From the NCBI RefSeq assembly GCF_000021925.1, contig NC_011830.1, positions 1,450,501 through 1,514,500 of the forward strand: a stretch of DNA of 64,000 bases, written 5' to 3'. Source of the stretch: Desulfitobacterium hafniense DCB-2. Its GTDB lineage: Bacteria; Bacillota; Desulfitobacteriia; Desulfitobacteriales; Desulfitobacteriaceae. The notes below the pieces were generated by a model. The model saw only the letters and a program-made list of their open reading frames with translations, was not told the origin of the DNA and ran no database searches. This document shows positions 1-8,878 of this stretch, one piece after another. Made by a program: the position numbers and the translations under genes. Numbering within the stretch: the stretch's first letter is position 1; the number at the start of each line of letters is the position of its first letter.

Positions 1-309
1 GCCTATCCCACCCGGGTGGCGACGATTCCCCTCGGTTATGCCGATGGTCTGCGCCGGAATCTATCCAATAAGGGTGAAGTTTTAATTAAAGGCAGAAGAA
101 CCACCATGATTGGGAGAGTCTGTATGGATCAGACCATGCTGGATGTCACGAAAATACCGGAGGTGCAGGTAGGGGATGTGGTTACCCTACTCGGCATGGA
201 TGGTTATGAACGGATCGATGCCACGGAAATGGCCGGTTGGTTGGATACGATAAATTATGAGATTGTCTGTGGAATATCGAAGCGGGTTCCACGGGTGTAT
301 ATTAAATAA
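1..309 (+). CDS. alr: Alanine racemase, C-terminal part (truncated by window edge)
   Basis: The reading frame is open from the first base and ends at TAA 307-309, giving about 102 residues. They match the C-terminal beta-barrel domain of PLP-dependent alanine racemase, which interconverts L- and D-alanine for peptidoglycan. Visible family motifs are PLGYADGL near the start and GRVCMDQ further on, then the NYEIVCGISKRVPR ending that is typical of the family. The PLP lysine lies upstream, outside the window. In many Firmicutes alr lies just upstream of the ndoAI/ndoA toxin-antitoxin genes; here that pair follows about 4.5 kb later, with other genes between. Confidence 0.95.
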   Translation, partial: AYPTRVATIPLGYADGLRRNLSNKGEVLIKGRRTTMIGRVCMDQTMLDVTKIPEVQVGDVVTLLGMDGYERIDATEMAGWLDTINYEIVCGISKRVPRVYIK

Positions 310-312
310 AAC

Positions 313-395
313 AAAGCACTTTCCATTTGAACTGCCCCCTGTCAAGTCAATGTCATTAAGGGGAGCATAGCAGTTTGAGGAAGGTGCTTTTTCTG
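313..395 (+). terminator. Long imperfect inverted repeat, likely alr terminator
   Basis: AAAGCACTTTCC (313-324) pairs with GGAAGGTGCTTT near 379-390. An inner stem is formed by the CCCCT and AGGGG segments (335-340 and 359-364) with AACTGC/GCAGTT beside it. A T-run follows. The hairpin is far longer than a minimal terminator, so it could also be a small mobile hairpin that has been co-opted. Confidence 0.55.
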
Positions 396-494
396 TGGGA
401 AGTGTATTATTCGACCGGTATATTAAAAATCACCGCTTTTGAAATTTATTCATTTGCTGAGTCATTTCGAAATTGCCGGATTTTTAAACAGATC

Positions 495-1025
495 TTAGCA
501 TTTTGCTATAGGAAGAGGGCTGTTTTCCCGATGTTCCCGCGCTTTTTGGGAGTAACGTTCGGCAGTTTCTTTAAGGGCGTTTACTTCATCAGAGGTGAGC
601 GCTCTTACCACTTTAGCCGGTGATCCCATAATCAGAACATGAGGGGGAAACTGTTTGTTCTCTGTGATGAGGGAGCCTGCAGCCACCATAGAGCCCTCCT
701 CAATAATGGCTCCGTTAAGAATCGTGGAACCCATGCCGACCATGGTTCCTTTCTTAATGGTACACCCATGCAGAGTTACGGAGTGGCCTATGGAAACATC
801 ATCTTCAATGATCACGGGCACATTAGTATTAACGTGGATTACGGAGAGATCCTGAATATTTGTTCCTTTACCAATATAAATAGAAGCTATATCACCGCGA
901 ATTACGGAATTGTACCAAATGCTGGCACCCTCATCGATATGGACATCGCCGATTATCTTTGCTCCATCGGCGATGAAGACATCCTTCCCCAGGGTGGGCC
1001 GTTTATCCAGATAAGAATAGAGCAC
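495..1025 (-). CDS. Gamma-class carbonic anhydrase-like hexapeptide-repeat protein
   Basis: The protein has about 176 residues and is built of left-handed beta-helix hexapeptide repeats (for example IGDVHI, ISIGHS-like turns) ending in a C-terminal helix. This is the architecture of the YrdA/PaaY/CamH gamma-carbonic anhydrase family. Three histidines in HVNTN and GHSVTLHGC sit where the family places its metal ligands. Members hydrate CO2 or act as uncharacterised trimers; activity is not certain here. I chose GTG at 1025 because AGGAGGG lies 8 bases upstream and the protein then begins LYSYLDKRP, like its relatives. A longer TTG start at 1052 is possible. It is transcribed convergently with alr. 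Confidence 0.85.
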   Translation of the reverse strand: MLYSYLDKRPTLGKDVFIADGAKIIGDVHIDEGASIWYNSVIRGDIASIYIGKGTNIQDLSVIHVNTNVPVIIEDDVSIGHSVTLHGCTIKKGTMVGMGSTILNGAIIEEGSMVAAGSLITENKQFPPHVLIMGSPAKVVRALTSDEVNALKETAERYSQKAREHRENSPLPIAKC

Positions 1026-1317
1026 GGGCTTTCCCTCCTGTCTTTTGCTCAATACAACTACATCATAAATACATCACAAATAGATTTTACCAAAAGGAAA
1101 TTGGCTATTAAATTATAAGATGATTTTTGGGGACTGTCCAGCACAGGTATACAGATTTAAGATAATTATCTGAACTATCTCTTTTATTGGAACGTTTTTA
1201 AATTTAACAGTTTTTCAAAGATAAAAGCTTTTTTTCCAGGTATTGTCTTTGGGTGAGTGCTATGGTATTTTAGAACCAGCAAAGAGTGTTTTACATTGCG
1301 GAAGGTGGTTTTAATAT

Positions 1318-2334
1318 ATGAAACAAAATGTAGATTCAAACAGAAAAAAGGTGTTTATTACAGGAAGGATTCCTTCACTTGCTTATGAGATTCTCTCTAA
1401 AGAATTTGATGTAACTATGCATGATGATTTGCGGTTATTGAGCAAGGAGGAAATCATTGCCGGTCTGAAAGGCAAGGATGCTCTGCTCTGCCTTTTGTCC
1501 GATGCGATTGATAAAGATATTATCGAAGCCAACCCCCAGCTGAAAGTGATCGCCAATTATGGTGCCGGTTATAACAATATTGATATTGCTGCAGCTGGGG
1601 AAGCCAATATCCCAGTAACCAACACTCCGGATGTTTCCACGGATGCCACGGCGGATTTGACCTTCGGCCTTATTCTGGCCATCGCCCGCCGCATTGTTGA
1701 AGGGGATAAAGAGACCCGTGCCGGACGCTTTAAAGGTTGGGCTCCTTTGTACCATCTGGGAGTGGATGTTACAGGCAAGACCCTCGGGATTATCGGCATG
1801 GGGAATATTGGGAAGGCTATTGCCCGGCGGGCGAAAGGTTTTGATATGAAAATCGTCTATACCAGCCGAACACGCCTCTCAGAACAGCAGGAGAAAGAAC
1901 TTGGGTTCACCTATATGTCTTTGGAAGGTGTGTTGAAAACTGCGGATTTTGTGAGCTTGAGCTTAAGCTATAGTCCTGCCACTCATCATATGATCGGGGA
2001 AAGGGAGCTGGAAACCATGAAACCTTCGGCATATCTGATCAATACCGCTCGGGGGCCTTTGGTCGATGAGAAAGCTTTGTTGAAGGCTCTGGAAAATAAA
2101 AGCATTGCCGGAGCAGCTCTGGATGTGTATGAGTTTGAACCTCAGATCACGGCAGGGCTGGAAAAGCTGGATCAGGTCATCCTTACTCCTCATATCGGCA
2201 ATGCTACTGTTGAGACCAGGGATGCCATGGCCGAGATTGCCGCTGGAAATATTGCCGCTGTGCTGAGAGGGGAAGCTCCCTTGACTTGTGTCAATCAAAA
2301 TTATCTGAAGAAGAGGAACATGGCTGCTAAGTAA
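1318..2334 (+). CDS. D-isomer-specific 2-hydroxyacid dehydrogenase (glyoxylate/hydroxypyruvate reductase type)
   Basis: This 338-residue protein has the full D-2-hydroxyacid dehydrogenase fold. An N-terminal catalytic half contains NYGAGYNNID. A Rossmann domain follows with GMGNIGKAIARR at about residues 161-172. The catalytic Arg is in INTARGPLVDE, the Glu in DVYEFEP and the His in LTPHIGNAT. These proteins reduce 2-keto acids with NAD(P)H; the exact substrate cannot be read from sequence, and glyoxylate or hydroxypyruvate is the usual match. The ATG is preceded by GGAAGGTGG. The gene stands alone and is closed by a strong terminator. Confidence 0.9.
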   Translation: MKQNVDSNRKKVFITGRIPSLAYEILSKEFDVTMHDDLRLLSKEEIIAGLKGKDALLCLLSDAIDKDIIEANPQLKVIANYGAGYNNIDIAAAGEANIPVTNTPDVSTDATADLTFGLILAIARRIVEGDKETRAGRFKGWAPLYHLGVDVTGKTLGIIGMGNIGKAIARRAKGFDMKIVYTSRTRLSEQQEKELGFTYMSLEGVLKTADFVSLSLSYSPATHHMIGERELETMKPSAYLINTARGPLVDEKALLKALENKSIAGAALDVYEFEPQITAGLEKLDQVILTPHIGNATVETRDAMAEIAAGNIAAVLRGEAPLTCVNQNYLKKRNMAAK

Positions 2335-2341
2335 GAGCCTG

Positions 2342-2376
2342 GCAGGGAACGGCGAAGTCCGTTCCCTGCTTTATTT
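2342..2376 (+). terminator. Rho-independent terminator of the hydroxyacid dehydrogenase gene
   Basis: GCAGGGAACGG (2342-2352) and CCGTTCCCTGC (2359-2369) form a perfect 11-bp stem with loop CGAAGT, followed by TTTATTTT. Confidence 0.92.
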
Positions 2377-2409
2377 TCAAGTAGTTCTGACAGGAACCTG
2401 TGTTAATCC

Positions 2410-2439
2410 TTGATATAGTCCCTTAAGGAATGCTAAAAT
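2410..2439 (+). promoter_or_regulatory. Putative sigma-A promoter of murT-gatD
   Basis: TTGATA (2410-2415) and TAAAAT (2434-2439) are separated by 18 bases. Transcription would start near 2446, downstream of the ATG at 2430, which argues that 2430 is not the murT start. Confidence 0.55.
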
Positions 2440-2469
2440 TGGGACATCGGGTGAAAAGGAGATACAGGC

Positions 2470-3869
2470 GTGAGACGAACAAGTCGTTTTTGGCTTGCCC
2501 TATGGGCGGGCAAGGGCATGAGCAGTATATTAAAGCTGCTGGGCAAAAGGGAACAACCCTGCCTGGCAAAATAGCTTTGCAGGTTGAACCTCAGCTCATG
2601 GGCATGCTGAGCAGCGCTTATACGGATGGGATTATTATGGTGACAGGAACCAATGGCAAGACTACCACAGCCAACCTCCTGGCCCAGATACTCAAGGCGG
2701 ACGGGAAGACCTTTGCCTTTAATCAGGCAGGGGCTAACTTAGTCACAGGGATTACCGGGGCGTTGCTGGCTAATACCGGTTGGGGGGGACGATCCAAAGT
2801 AAAGATGGCCCTCTTGGAGGTGGATGAGGCTACGGTACCGAAATTCTGTCAGCAGGTTACCCCTTATGTCGCCATCGTAACGAACTTTTTCAGAGATCAG
2901 TTGGATCGCTATGGAGAACTGGATACCACCATTAAACTTGTCCGGGACGCCATTCCCCCTCAAACGCATTTGATTCTTAATGCTGACGATCCCTTGGTGG
3001 CTCAATTCGGTCGGGAGCGAATCCATACTTTATATTATGGGGTGGAGCAGACTCCGGACAGCAAAATCTACAGCACAGAGACTCGGGAAGCCAGGTTCTG
3101 CCCTCATTGCGGAGCAGAATTGGTCTATACTCTTTATCATTATGGACAATTAGGAATCTATGCCTGCCCCTGCGGTTATAAGCGTCCGGAGCCCCCTGTA
3201 CTGGCTCAGAATGTCAAAGCGGGGGAAGATGGAATCCAATTCAGGGTGGAGCCGACTTCCTATTCCATAACCCTGCAAGGATATTATAATCTTTACAATG
3301 CTTTAGCGGCCATGACGGCAGCCAAGCGTATAGGAATAAAAGATCGGGAAATTCAGAGGGGCTTAAGTGAATTCATACCACAGGCCGGCCGCATGGAGCA
3401 ATTCATCCTGCCCCAAGGAGCAGTTACTTTGACCCTGGTTAAGAATCCCACCGGCTTTAATCAAGTGCTTCAGACCGTATTAAGCCGTAAAGAGCATCCT
3501 ATTCGTCTGCTCATCGGCATCAATGATTTAGCGGCCGATGGCCGGGATATTTCCTGGCTGTGGGATGTAGACTTTGAGTGTTTAGGCCGAGAAGAGGAAC
3601 GAATTCAAAGAATTGTCTGTTCCGGGCTGCGGGCGGAGGATATGGCGGTCCGCCTCAAATATGCAGGAGTACCGGCAGACAAGTTGCACCTTGAACGGGA
3701 AATGAGCAATGCTCTGGAGAAACTATCTGAGGGCTTGGCAGGTCAGGCAACAATTTTTATCCTTCCTACCTACACCTTGCTTTTTCCCACACGGGAACTT
3801 CTGGCGAACAGGCAGATTAAGAGCTGCGAGCTGAATTCCAGGCAACACATCCAAAGAGGGGAGGGGTAA
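2470..3869 (+). CDS. murT: MurT, lipid II isoglutaminyl synthase Mur-ligase subunit, with an apparent frameshift near 2545
   Basis: MurT with GatD amidates the D-Glu of lipid II to isoglutamine. The main frame contains LPGKIAL, the P-loop VTGTNGKTTT, a four-Cys zinc ribbon (CPHCG and CPCG, a MurT insertion) and the C-terminal DUF1727 region. The true start appears to be GTG 2470, which has AAAAGGAG eight bases upstream. That frame reads RRTSRFWLALWAGKG then SSILKLLGK, a typical MurT N-terminus, but hits a stop at 2572-2574. The rest of MurT (KGTTLPGKIAL onwards) is one frame away. One extra A in the AAAA run at 2545-2548 would join the two. This is either a real mutation, a sequencing error or, less likely, recoding. 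An ORF opening at ATG 2430 runs through the main frame, but its first 40 residues are unlike MurT. Confidence 0.85.
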
Positions 3870-3871
3870 AT

Positions 3872-4636
3872 TTGAAAATCAAACTCGGCCATCTCTATCC
3901 GGATTTGTTGGATCTCTATGGGGATCGAGGAAATATTCTGGTCTTGGCAGCACGAACCCGTTGGCGTGGGTTAGATTTTGAGGTGCAAAATGTTTCTTTA
4001 GGGGAGCAGATTGATTTTCATGCTTTGGATATCTTGTTTCTCGGGGGAGGATCGGATCGGGAACAAAACATACTCGTGGCTGACCTGATGGGACGGGTTG
4101 AGGAATTAAAGGCAGCCATTGAAGATGGACTGGTGGTATTATCCATCTGCGGTGGTTATCAGCTTCTGGGTCAATACTATCAGACCGCTGAGGGGCAGAG
4201 GATTCCCGGTTTGGGGATTCTGGATCTCTGGACCGTGGCCGGTGCCAACCGCTTGATCGGCAATGTGGTGGTGAATTTAGAGCTTGAAGAGCTGGCAGAG
4301 GTGAATTCCGGTTCCCTGTCTACTTTGGTGGGATTCGAAAATCATTCGGGGAGAACTTATCTTGGCCCTGGACTAGAACCCCTGGGCAAGGTCATCCATG
4401 GTCATGGGAATAATGGCGAGGATCAAGGAGAGGGCATGCGCTATAAAAATGTCTTTGGAACCTATCTGCATGGCCCCCTGCTGCCTAAGAATCCTCATTT
4501 TGCTGATGTGTTGCTGAAATTAGCCATGGAAAGAAGAGGAGAAGCCGGGAACTTAACTCTTTTAGATGATCAATTGGAAAGACTTGCCCATGAAAGCGTA
4601 GTGGAACGAATTCTTGCCAAGCAGAAGAAAATTTAG
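3872..4636 (+). CDS. gatD: GatD, lipid II isoglutaminyl synthase glutaminase subunit
   Basis: This 254-residue CobB/CobQ-like class-I glutamine amidotransferase supplies ammonia to MurT for lipid II amidation. The nucleophile is Cys93 in LSICGGYQ, and the probable catalytic His is in FGTYLHGP at about residue 200. The N-terminus KIKLGHLYPDLLDLYGDRGN is diagnostic for GatD. It starts with TTG two bases after the murT stop, with GAGGGGAGGGG as ribosome-binding site, so the two subunits are translationally linked. Its integrity argues that murT is still needed. Confidence 0.93.
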   Translation: MKIKLGHLYPDLLDLYGDRGNILVLAARTRWRGLDFEVQNVSLGEQIDFHALDILFLGGGSDREQNILVADLMGRVEELKAAIEDGLVVLSICGGYQLLGQYYQTAEGQRIPGLGILDLWTVAGANRLIGNVVVNLELEELAEVNSGSLSTLVGFENHSGRTYLGPGLEPLGKVIHGHGNNGEDQGEGMRYKNVFGTYLHGPLLPKNPHFADVLLKLAMERRGEAGNLTLLDDQLERLAHESVVERILAKQKKI

Positions 4637-4797
4637 CAGAATGCAGATTGAGAGTATATCATTGAGGCTATACTCATATAATAGATATAATCCCGAAAAA
4701 TAAGCTAATTAATGGCGAAAACCAAGGAATGCCAAAATTTACATGGCGAATAAGGCTGATTTGAAGGTTTTTTAGCTTATCTCAACGTCATACTTCG

Positions 4798-4827
4798 TTG
4801 ACACTTTTTAGGGTTATTGTCTATAAT
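4798..4827 (+). promoter_or_regulatory. Strong sigma-A promoter of ndoAI-ndoA
   Basis: TTGACA (4798-4803) and TATAAT (4822-4827) are both perfect consensus boxes, 18 bases apart, about 40 bases before the antitoxin start. Confidence 0.85.
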
Positions 4828-4865
4828 GAAGTATAGCTGTGGCTAAATGACTTGGGGGTGCTGGT

Positions 4866-5144
4866 GTGGCAGAGAGTAAGCGGATAATGATTAGTTTGCC
4901 GGAGAATTTGCTCGCGGAAGTGGATGATGTCGTTACGCTTGAGAATAGAAATCGTAGCGAATTTATACGTGAAGCAATCAACAGTGTTCTTCATGAACGC
5001 CGGAAACGGGGAATCCGCGAACAGATGCGTAAAGGTTATGAGGAAATGGCTCAATTGAACTTAGCCATTGCCAGAGAGCTGTTCCTTGCTGAGGAAGAGG
5101 TCCAGGTGGTTTATGAAGATTCTAATGTGGAGTGTCAGAGATGA
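4866..5144 (+). CDS. ndoAI: Antitoxin EndoAI (NdoAI/MazE type), ribbon-helix-helix
   Basis: This 92-residue protein begins with a ribbon-helix-helix DNA-binding domain (RIMISLPENLLAEVDDVV, then NRSEFIREAI) and ends with an acidic toxin-binding tail. Homologues bind and silence the NdoA endoribonuclease and repress their own operon. It starts at GTG after a GGGGGTG ribosome-binding region and overlaps ndoA by four bases (ATGA). The strong promoter at 4798-4827 drives the pair. Confidence 0.92.
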   Translation: MAESKRIMISLPENLLAEVDDVVTLENRNRSEFIREAINSVLHERRKRGIREQMRKGYEEMAQLNLAIARELFLAEEEVQVVYEDSNVECQR

Positions 5145-5491
5145 TTATAAAACGCGGGGAAATCTACTATGCTGAACTCAACCCCGTCGTCGGATCCGAG
5201 CAAGGCGGTACCCGCCCTGTGTTGGTGATCCAAAATGATATCGGAAATCAGTTTAGTCCGACGACTATTATAGCTGCGATTACATCTCAGATTGCTAAAG
5301 CAAAGCTGCCGACTCATGTGGAGGTGCGGGCCAAGCGCAGTGGTTTGGAACGGGATTCGGTCATTTTGACGGAACAGATCCGAACGATTGACAAAAGCCG
5401 CCTCAAGGAGAAGGTCGCCGTTCTTGATGAAGAAGTGATGCTGAGGGTGGATCAAGCGATTGAAATCAGTTTAGGACTGACTGATATTTAA
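5141..5491 (+). CDS. ndoA: Endoribonuclease toxin EndoA (MazF/PemK family)
   Basis: This 116-residue MazF-family RNase is close to Bacillus subtilis EndoA, which cleaves single-stranded mRNA (UACAU preference in B. subtilis; specificity here is unverified). Family motifs are RGEIYYAELNPVVGSEQGG at the N-terminus, RPVLVIQND, and the SVILTEQIRTIDK strand with conserved Arg and Thr. I set the start at ATG 5141, inside the ATGA overlap with the antitoxin, rather than GTG 5132, to match the family N-terminus. Confidence 0.95.
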   Translation: MIIKRGEIYYAELNPVVGSEQGGTRPVLVIQNDIGNQFSPTTIIAAITSQIAKAKLPTHVEVRAKRSGLERDSVILTEQIRTIDKSRLKEKVAVLDEEVMLRVDQAIEISLGLTDI

Positions 5492-5537
5492 TGAGTATAA
5501 TACATGGAATGAAGATAAATTAAGATAAACACAGCGG

Positions 5538-5572
5538 CAGCGTTGGTCGGAACGACTAATGCTGTTTTTATT
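5538..5572 (+). terminator. Terminator of ndoAI-ndoA
   Basis: CAGCGTTGGTCG (5538-5549) pairs with CGACTAATGCTG (5553-5564) over a GAA loop, with two wobbles, followed by TTTTTATT. Confidence 0.88.
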
Positions 5573-5687
5573 CTTCATCACTTAATGCAGAGTATTGAAT
5601 AGTATGTTTAGGGAAGAGGCTCTGAGCGGCCCAATAATCATACGCTATAAAGACGGTGTAGAGAAATGTATGGAGAGGAGATACATA

Positions 5688-6410
5688 ATGAAGCGCAAAC
5701 CTGTCATTGGCATAACTGCTGCTCATTGTAATGAGGAGCTAAAATCCTATCCGCGGGCCCGCTATGTGGAAGCGGTTAGGGAAGCGGGAGGGCAGCCCAT
5801 ACTATTACCCCCAGTCGCTGCCGCTGAAGATGCCGAGGAAGTCATTGCCCTTATGGATGGACTTATCCTTACGGGTGGAGGGGATATCTCTCCTATTTTG
5901 CTGGGGGAAGATCCGCTGCGGGGAATCGGAGATTGTCTGCCGGATCGGGATTTCAGTGAGATTCTCCTGACCCAAAAGGCTCTGGAAGTGAACCTTCCTC
6001 TCTTAGGGATATGCAAAGGGATTCAAGTGCTGGCTGTAGCCGCAGGCGGAAAGATTTTTCAGGATATTATCAGCCAATGCCCAGAATCTATGGAGCATAA
6101 GATGAAAGCCCCCCGGGACTTCTCCTGGCATGAAATAACTCTCAAGGAATCCCGATTAAGGACCTTCCTTGGTGAAGAGCGAATCGCAGTTAACAGTGTT
6201 CATCACCAGGCAGTTTCCGAGGCTCCTCAAGGATTTGTGATCAGCGCTGTCGCTCCCGATGGGATCATCGAAGGGATTGAGAAAGTTGACGCCCATTTCT
6301 GCATAGGAGTGCAATGGCATCCTGAAGTGATGATGAAGGATAAGAGCAGTCAAAAGATATTTCAGGAGTTAGTGGCGGCAGGGGCAGGATATTATAGAAG
6401 AAGGCATTGA
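5688..6410 (+). CDS. Class-I glutamine amidotransferase, gamma-glutamyl-GABA hydrolase (PuuD) family
   Basis: This 240-residue protein of peptidase family C26 resembles PuuD, which hydrolyses gamma-glutamyl-gamma-aminobutyrate in putrescine breakdown. The nucleophile Cys109 is in GICKGIQ, and His211 and Glu213 are in VQWHPE, completing the triad. LTGGGDISP precedes them as in the family. I chose ATG 5688, preceded by GGAGAGGAG, and not the longer upstream frame. No other putrescine genes are nearby, so the substrate is uncertain. Confidence 0.88.
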   Translation: MKRKPVIGITAAHCNEELKSYPRARYVEAVREAGGQPILLPPVAAAEDAEEVIALMDGLILTGGGDISPILLGEDPLRGIGDCLPDRDFSEILLTQKALEVNLPLLGICKGIQVLAVAAGGKIFQDIISQCPESMEHKMKAPRDFSWHEITLKESRLRTFLGEERIAVNSVHHQAVSEAPQGFVISAVAPDGIIEGIEKVDAHFCIGVQWHPEVMMKDKSSQKIFQELVAAGAGYYRRRH

Positions 6411-6519
6411 CATTTTAATAGTGTTAGATTAAAATTGCTTTATAAATAAAAGTAATCAACTAGGTTTAGTCGGGTATATAATTGAATATCTCCTTAACTC
6501 AATGGCTGATTAGTCAACT

Positions 6520-6570
6520 AAAGGCCCTATGACATTAGTGAAATACTGATGTTATGGGGCCTTTATTATA
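6520..6570 (+). terminator. Terminator-like hairpin after the amidotransferase gene
   Basis: AAAGGCCCTATGACATTAGT (from 6520) pairs with ACTGATGTTATGGGGCCTTT (to 6564) with few mismatches, loop GAAAT, then ATTATATA. The rest of 6411-6698 holds two short direct repeats of TTAAGGCAGG-like sequence and no convincing gene. Confidence 0.75.
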
Positions 6571-6698
6571 TAACCATGAAAACCATGAATGGAGGACTCA
6601 AGCGGATAATTGATACAGTCATTGTTAAGGCAGGAATTAGGGTCATTAAGGCAGGCGGAATCACTTTATGTTTGACAAAATAAGAAGGGGTAGGTGGG

Positions 6699-8834
6699 AT
6701 GAAAATGAGTACCAAGGTAACCCAGAAAACAATTTGCGGGATTTGCCCGGGAGGGTGCGCTGTAGAAGTTGGAGTTAAGAACGGTGAATTAGTGGAGATC
6801 TCTCCTTTAAAGGGGGTTCCTTTTGGAGCCTTATGCATTCGGGGAAAACATGCACCTGAAGTGGTTCACTCACCTGATCGTTTGAAAAAACCGCTGATTC
6901 GTACAGGAAAACGGGGAGACGGTCAATTTAGGGAAACCACCTGGGATGAAGCTTTGAATTATGTGGCTGAGAGGCTCCTGGCAATTAAGGAGAAATATGG
7001 CCCTCAAGCGGTAGCCAGTCATAGCGGAAGGGGAACCTTTGAACAGTCTTTTGCGGAGTTCACCGGTGGTGGGGAAACCATGACTTCCAGATTTCTTTGG
7101 CCTTTTGGCTCTCCTAATGTGGCTAGTGTAAGCTCCTTATGTTTCACCTCTTTCGGTGTATTGGCACCTAAGGCGAATTTCGGGCTGCTGGGACCCGCTT
7201 TAGAACCGGATATTGAGAACAGCAAGCTGATTGTTGTCTGGGGAGCAAATCCTGCTACGGATTCCCCGCCCTTTATGTTTGACCGGATTCTAAAAGCGAA
7301 GCAGAAAGGAATAGGGATTATTGCCATTGACCATATGCGCAGCGATATTGCCAAAAGAGCGGATCAGTGGATCGCTGTTCGCCCGGGGACGGATGGCGCG
7401 TTAGCTTTAGGTCTTCTCAATTTGGTGATTGAAGAAGAATTATATGACAAAGAATTTGTGGAGAGCTGGACTATAGGCTTTGCCGAGCTAAGGGAATATG
7501 TGAAAGAATTTTCCCCTGTTGAAGTGGAGAAAATTACTGGGGTTCCAGCTGAGCAAGTCATTCAATTGGCCCGTCTGATTGCAACAACGAAGCATACGAC
7601 TTTAAGGACGTATACCGGATTGGAGTATTCCAATGGGGGAGTACAATCCATTCGAGCGGTCTATCTTCTTTGGGCCATAACCGGAAATATCGATGTACCC
7701 GGTGGACTGATCATCAATCAGGCCTTGCGATCAGGGAACCAAAGATTATTTGCCTATAAACCTGAAGGCATAGCTCCGATTGGTGCGGCAGAATACCCAC
7801 TGTTCTACGAACTCACGGAAAGTGCTCAATTTATGGAATTCCCCAAAGCAGTCTTAGAAGGTAAACCCTACCCAATCAAAGGGCTGATCAATATAGGTGC
7901 ATCTATTTTGACCTCCTATCCCCAAACCCACATATGGGAAGAGACCTTTGCAAGCTTGGATTTCTTGGTGGTAATAGATCGTTTTCTCACCCGGGATGCT
8001 CAATTCGCAGACGTAGTGCTGCCGGCTACAACCTATTTTGAAAACACATCTTATCAGCGTTATCCAGGTTATCTGCGTTTAAGACGACCAGTGATTGAAC
8101 CAGTGGGTGAAGCAAAAAGCGACTTGGCAATCTTGGCGGCTTTGGCTGAACGGTTAGGATATGGCGAGCTGTTTCCTCAAGGTGATGATGAGTTTTTAAA
8201 GCAGGCTTTTGCTGAAAATCCTGAAGTATTGGAGAGATTGCAGGAAGCAGAAGATGGAATTCTTTTACCCCGGCCGGAACCGCAGTATCAAAAATACGCG
8301 AAAGGGTTGCTGCGGGCTGATGGTCAAGCAGGATTTAATACCCCCTCCGGCAAAGTAGAAATCAATGCCGGCATACTGCTCCAATATGGATACGACGGCT
8401 TGCCGGTATACTCAGAACCCGCAGAAGGGAAGTTCGGCAACCCGGATTTGTATAAGAAATATCCTTTGATTTTGAATACCGGAGCGAGAATTCAATCTAC
8501 TTTCCGTTCCCAGCATTTGAATATCCCTGGTTTGCTCAAACTTCAAGAAAAACCTCAGGTCATTATTAATCCGGAAGATGCTTTCCTTCGTGGTGTCCGG
8601 AATGGCGATAAGGTTGTCATTCTTACGGAACGAGGAAGTGTGGAGTTTTATGCTGCCGTAACGGAAGACATTCCCCAGGGAGTGGTAGAACTTAATGTGG
8701 GCGGGGGAGGGCCGATCCAGGCGGAACCCTGGCGCCATGCCAATGCCAATAATTTGACTGATTTCTATAATCGCGATCCAATCTCCGGGTTCCCGGTGTT
8801 GAAAGCACTTTTATGCCAGATTGAAAGAACATAA
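6699..8834 (+). CDS. Molybdopterin-dependent oxidoreductase, cytoplasmic, substrate unknown
   Basis: This 711-residue protein is of the DMSO-reductase superfamily. An N-terminal [4Fe-4S] site has Cys13, Cys16, Cys20 and Cys46 (CGICPGGC then ALCIRG). The central domains bind the bis-MGD cofactor, and a C-terminal molydop-binding barrel carries NTGARIQSTFRSQH and PEDAFLRGVRNGDKV. Cys148 in SSLCFTS lies where the molybdenum ligand is expected, so the metal is probably Cys-coordinated. There is no Tat signal, and no electron-transfer or membrane subunit is adjacent, which is unusual. It could be an oxidoreductase with a separate partner, or a non-redox member of the family such as a hydratase. 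The function is not assigned. Confidence 0.85.
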   Translation: MKMSTKVTQKTICGICPGGCAVEVGVKNGELVEISPLKGVPFGALCIRGKHAPEVVHSPDRLKKPLIRTGKRGDGQFRETTWDEALNYVAERLLAIKEKYGPQAVASHSGRGTFEQSFAEFTGGGETMTSRFLWPFGSPNVASVSSLCFTSFGVLAPKANFGLLGPALEPDIENSKLIVVWGANPATDSPPFMFDRILKAKQKGIGIIAIDHMRSDIAKRADQWIAVRPGTDGALALGLLNLVIEEELYDKEFVESWTIGFAELREYVKEFSPVEVEKITGVPAEQVIQLARLIATTKHTTLRTYTGLEYSNGGVQSIRAVYLLWAITGNIDVPGGLIINQALRSGNQRLFAYKPEGIAPIGAAEYPLFYELTESAQFMEFPKAVLEGKPYPIKGLINIGASILTSYPQTHIWEETFASLDFLVVIDRFLTRDAQFADVVLPATTYFENTSYQRYPGYLRLRRPVIEPVGEAKSDLAILAALAERLGYGELFPQGDDEFLKQAFAENPEVLERLQEAEDGILLPRPEPQYQKYAKGLLRADGQAGFNTPSGKVEINAGILLQYGYDGLPVYSEPAEGKFGNPDLYKKYPLILNTGARIQSTFRSQHLNIPGLLKLQEKPQVIINPEDAFLRGVRNGDKVVILTERGSVEFYAAVTEDIPQGVVELNVGGGGPIQAEPWRHANANNLTDFYNRDPISGFPVLKALLCQIERT

Positions 8835-8878
8835 GAGAATCCGGGAATGTAAGGGAAGAAAATTTGATGAAATTCCTA

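Noticed and set aside
639..1118. Plus-strand ORF of 159 codons
   Set aside because: It lies opposite the gamma-carbonic anhydrase gene, has no ribosome-binding site of note and no recognisable domain: an antisense shadow.
1125..1150. GGGGACTGTCC fragment as a second REP-like element
   Set aside because: Only a short partial match with no complementary arm nearby.
2430..2469. ATG 2430 as the murT start
   Set aside because: It has no ribosome-binding site, lies upstream of the predicted transcript start, and encodes residues unlike MurT. I keep it only as a fallback.
6576..6683. 35-codon ORF before the molybdopterin enzyme
   Set aside because: The start has no ribosome-binding site and sits directly after a terminator hairpin; the apparent peptide contains an internal repeat arising from DNA repeats.
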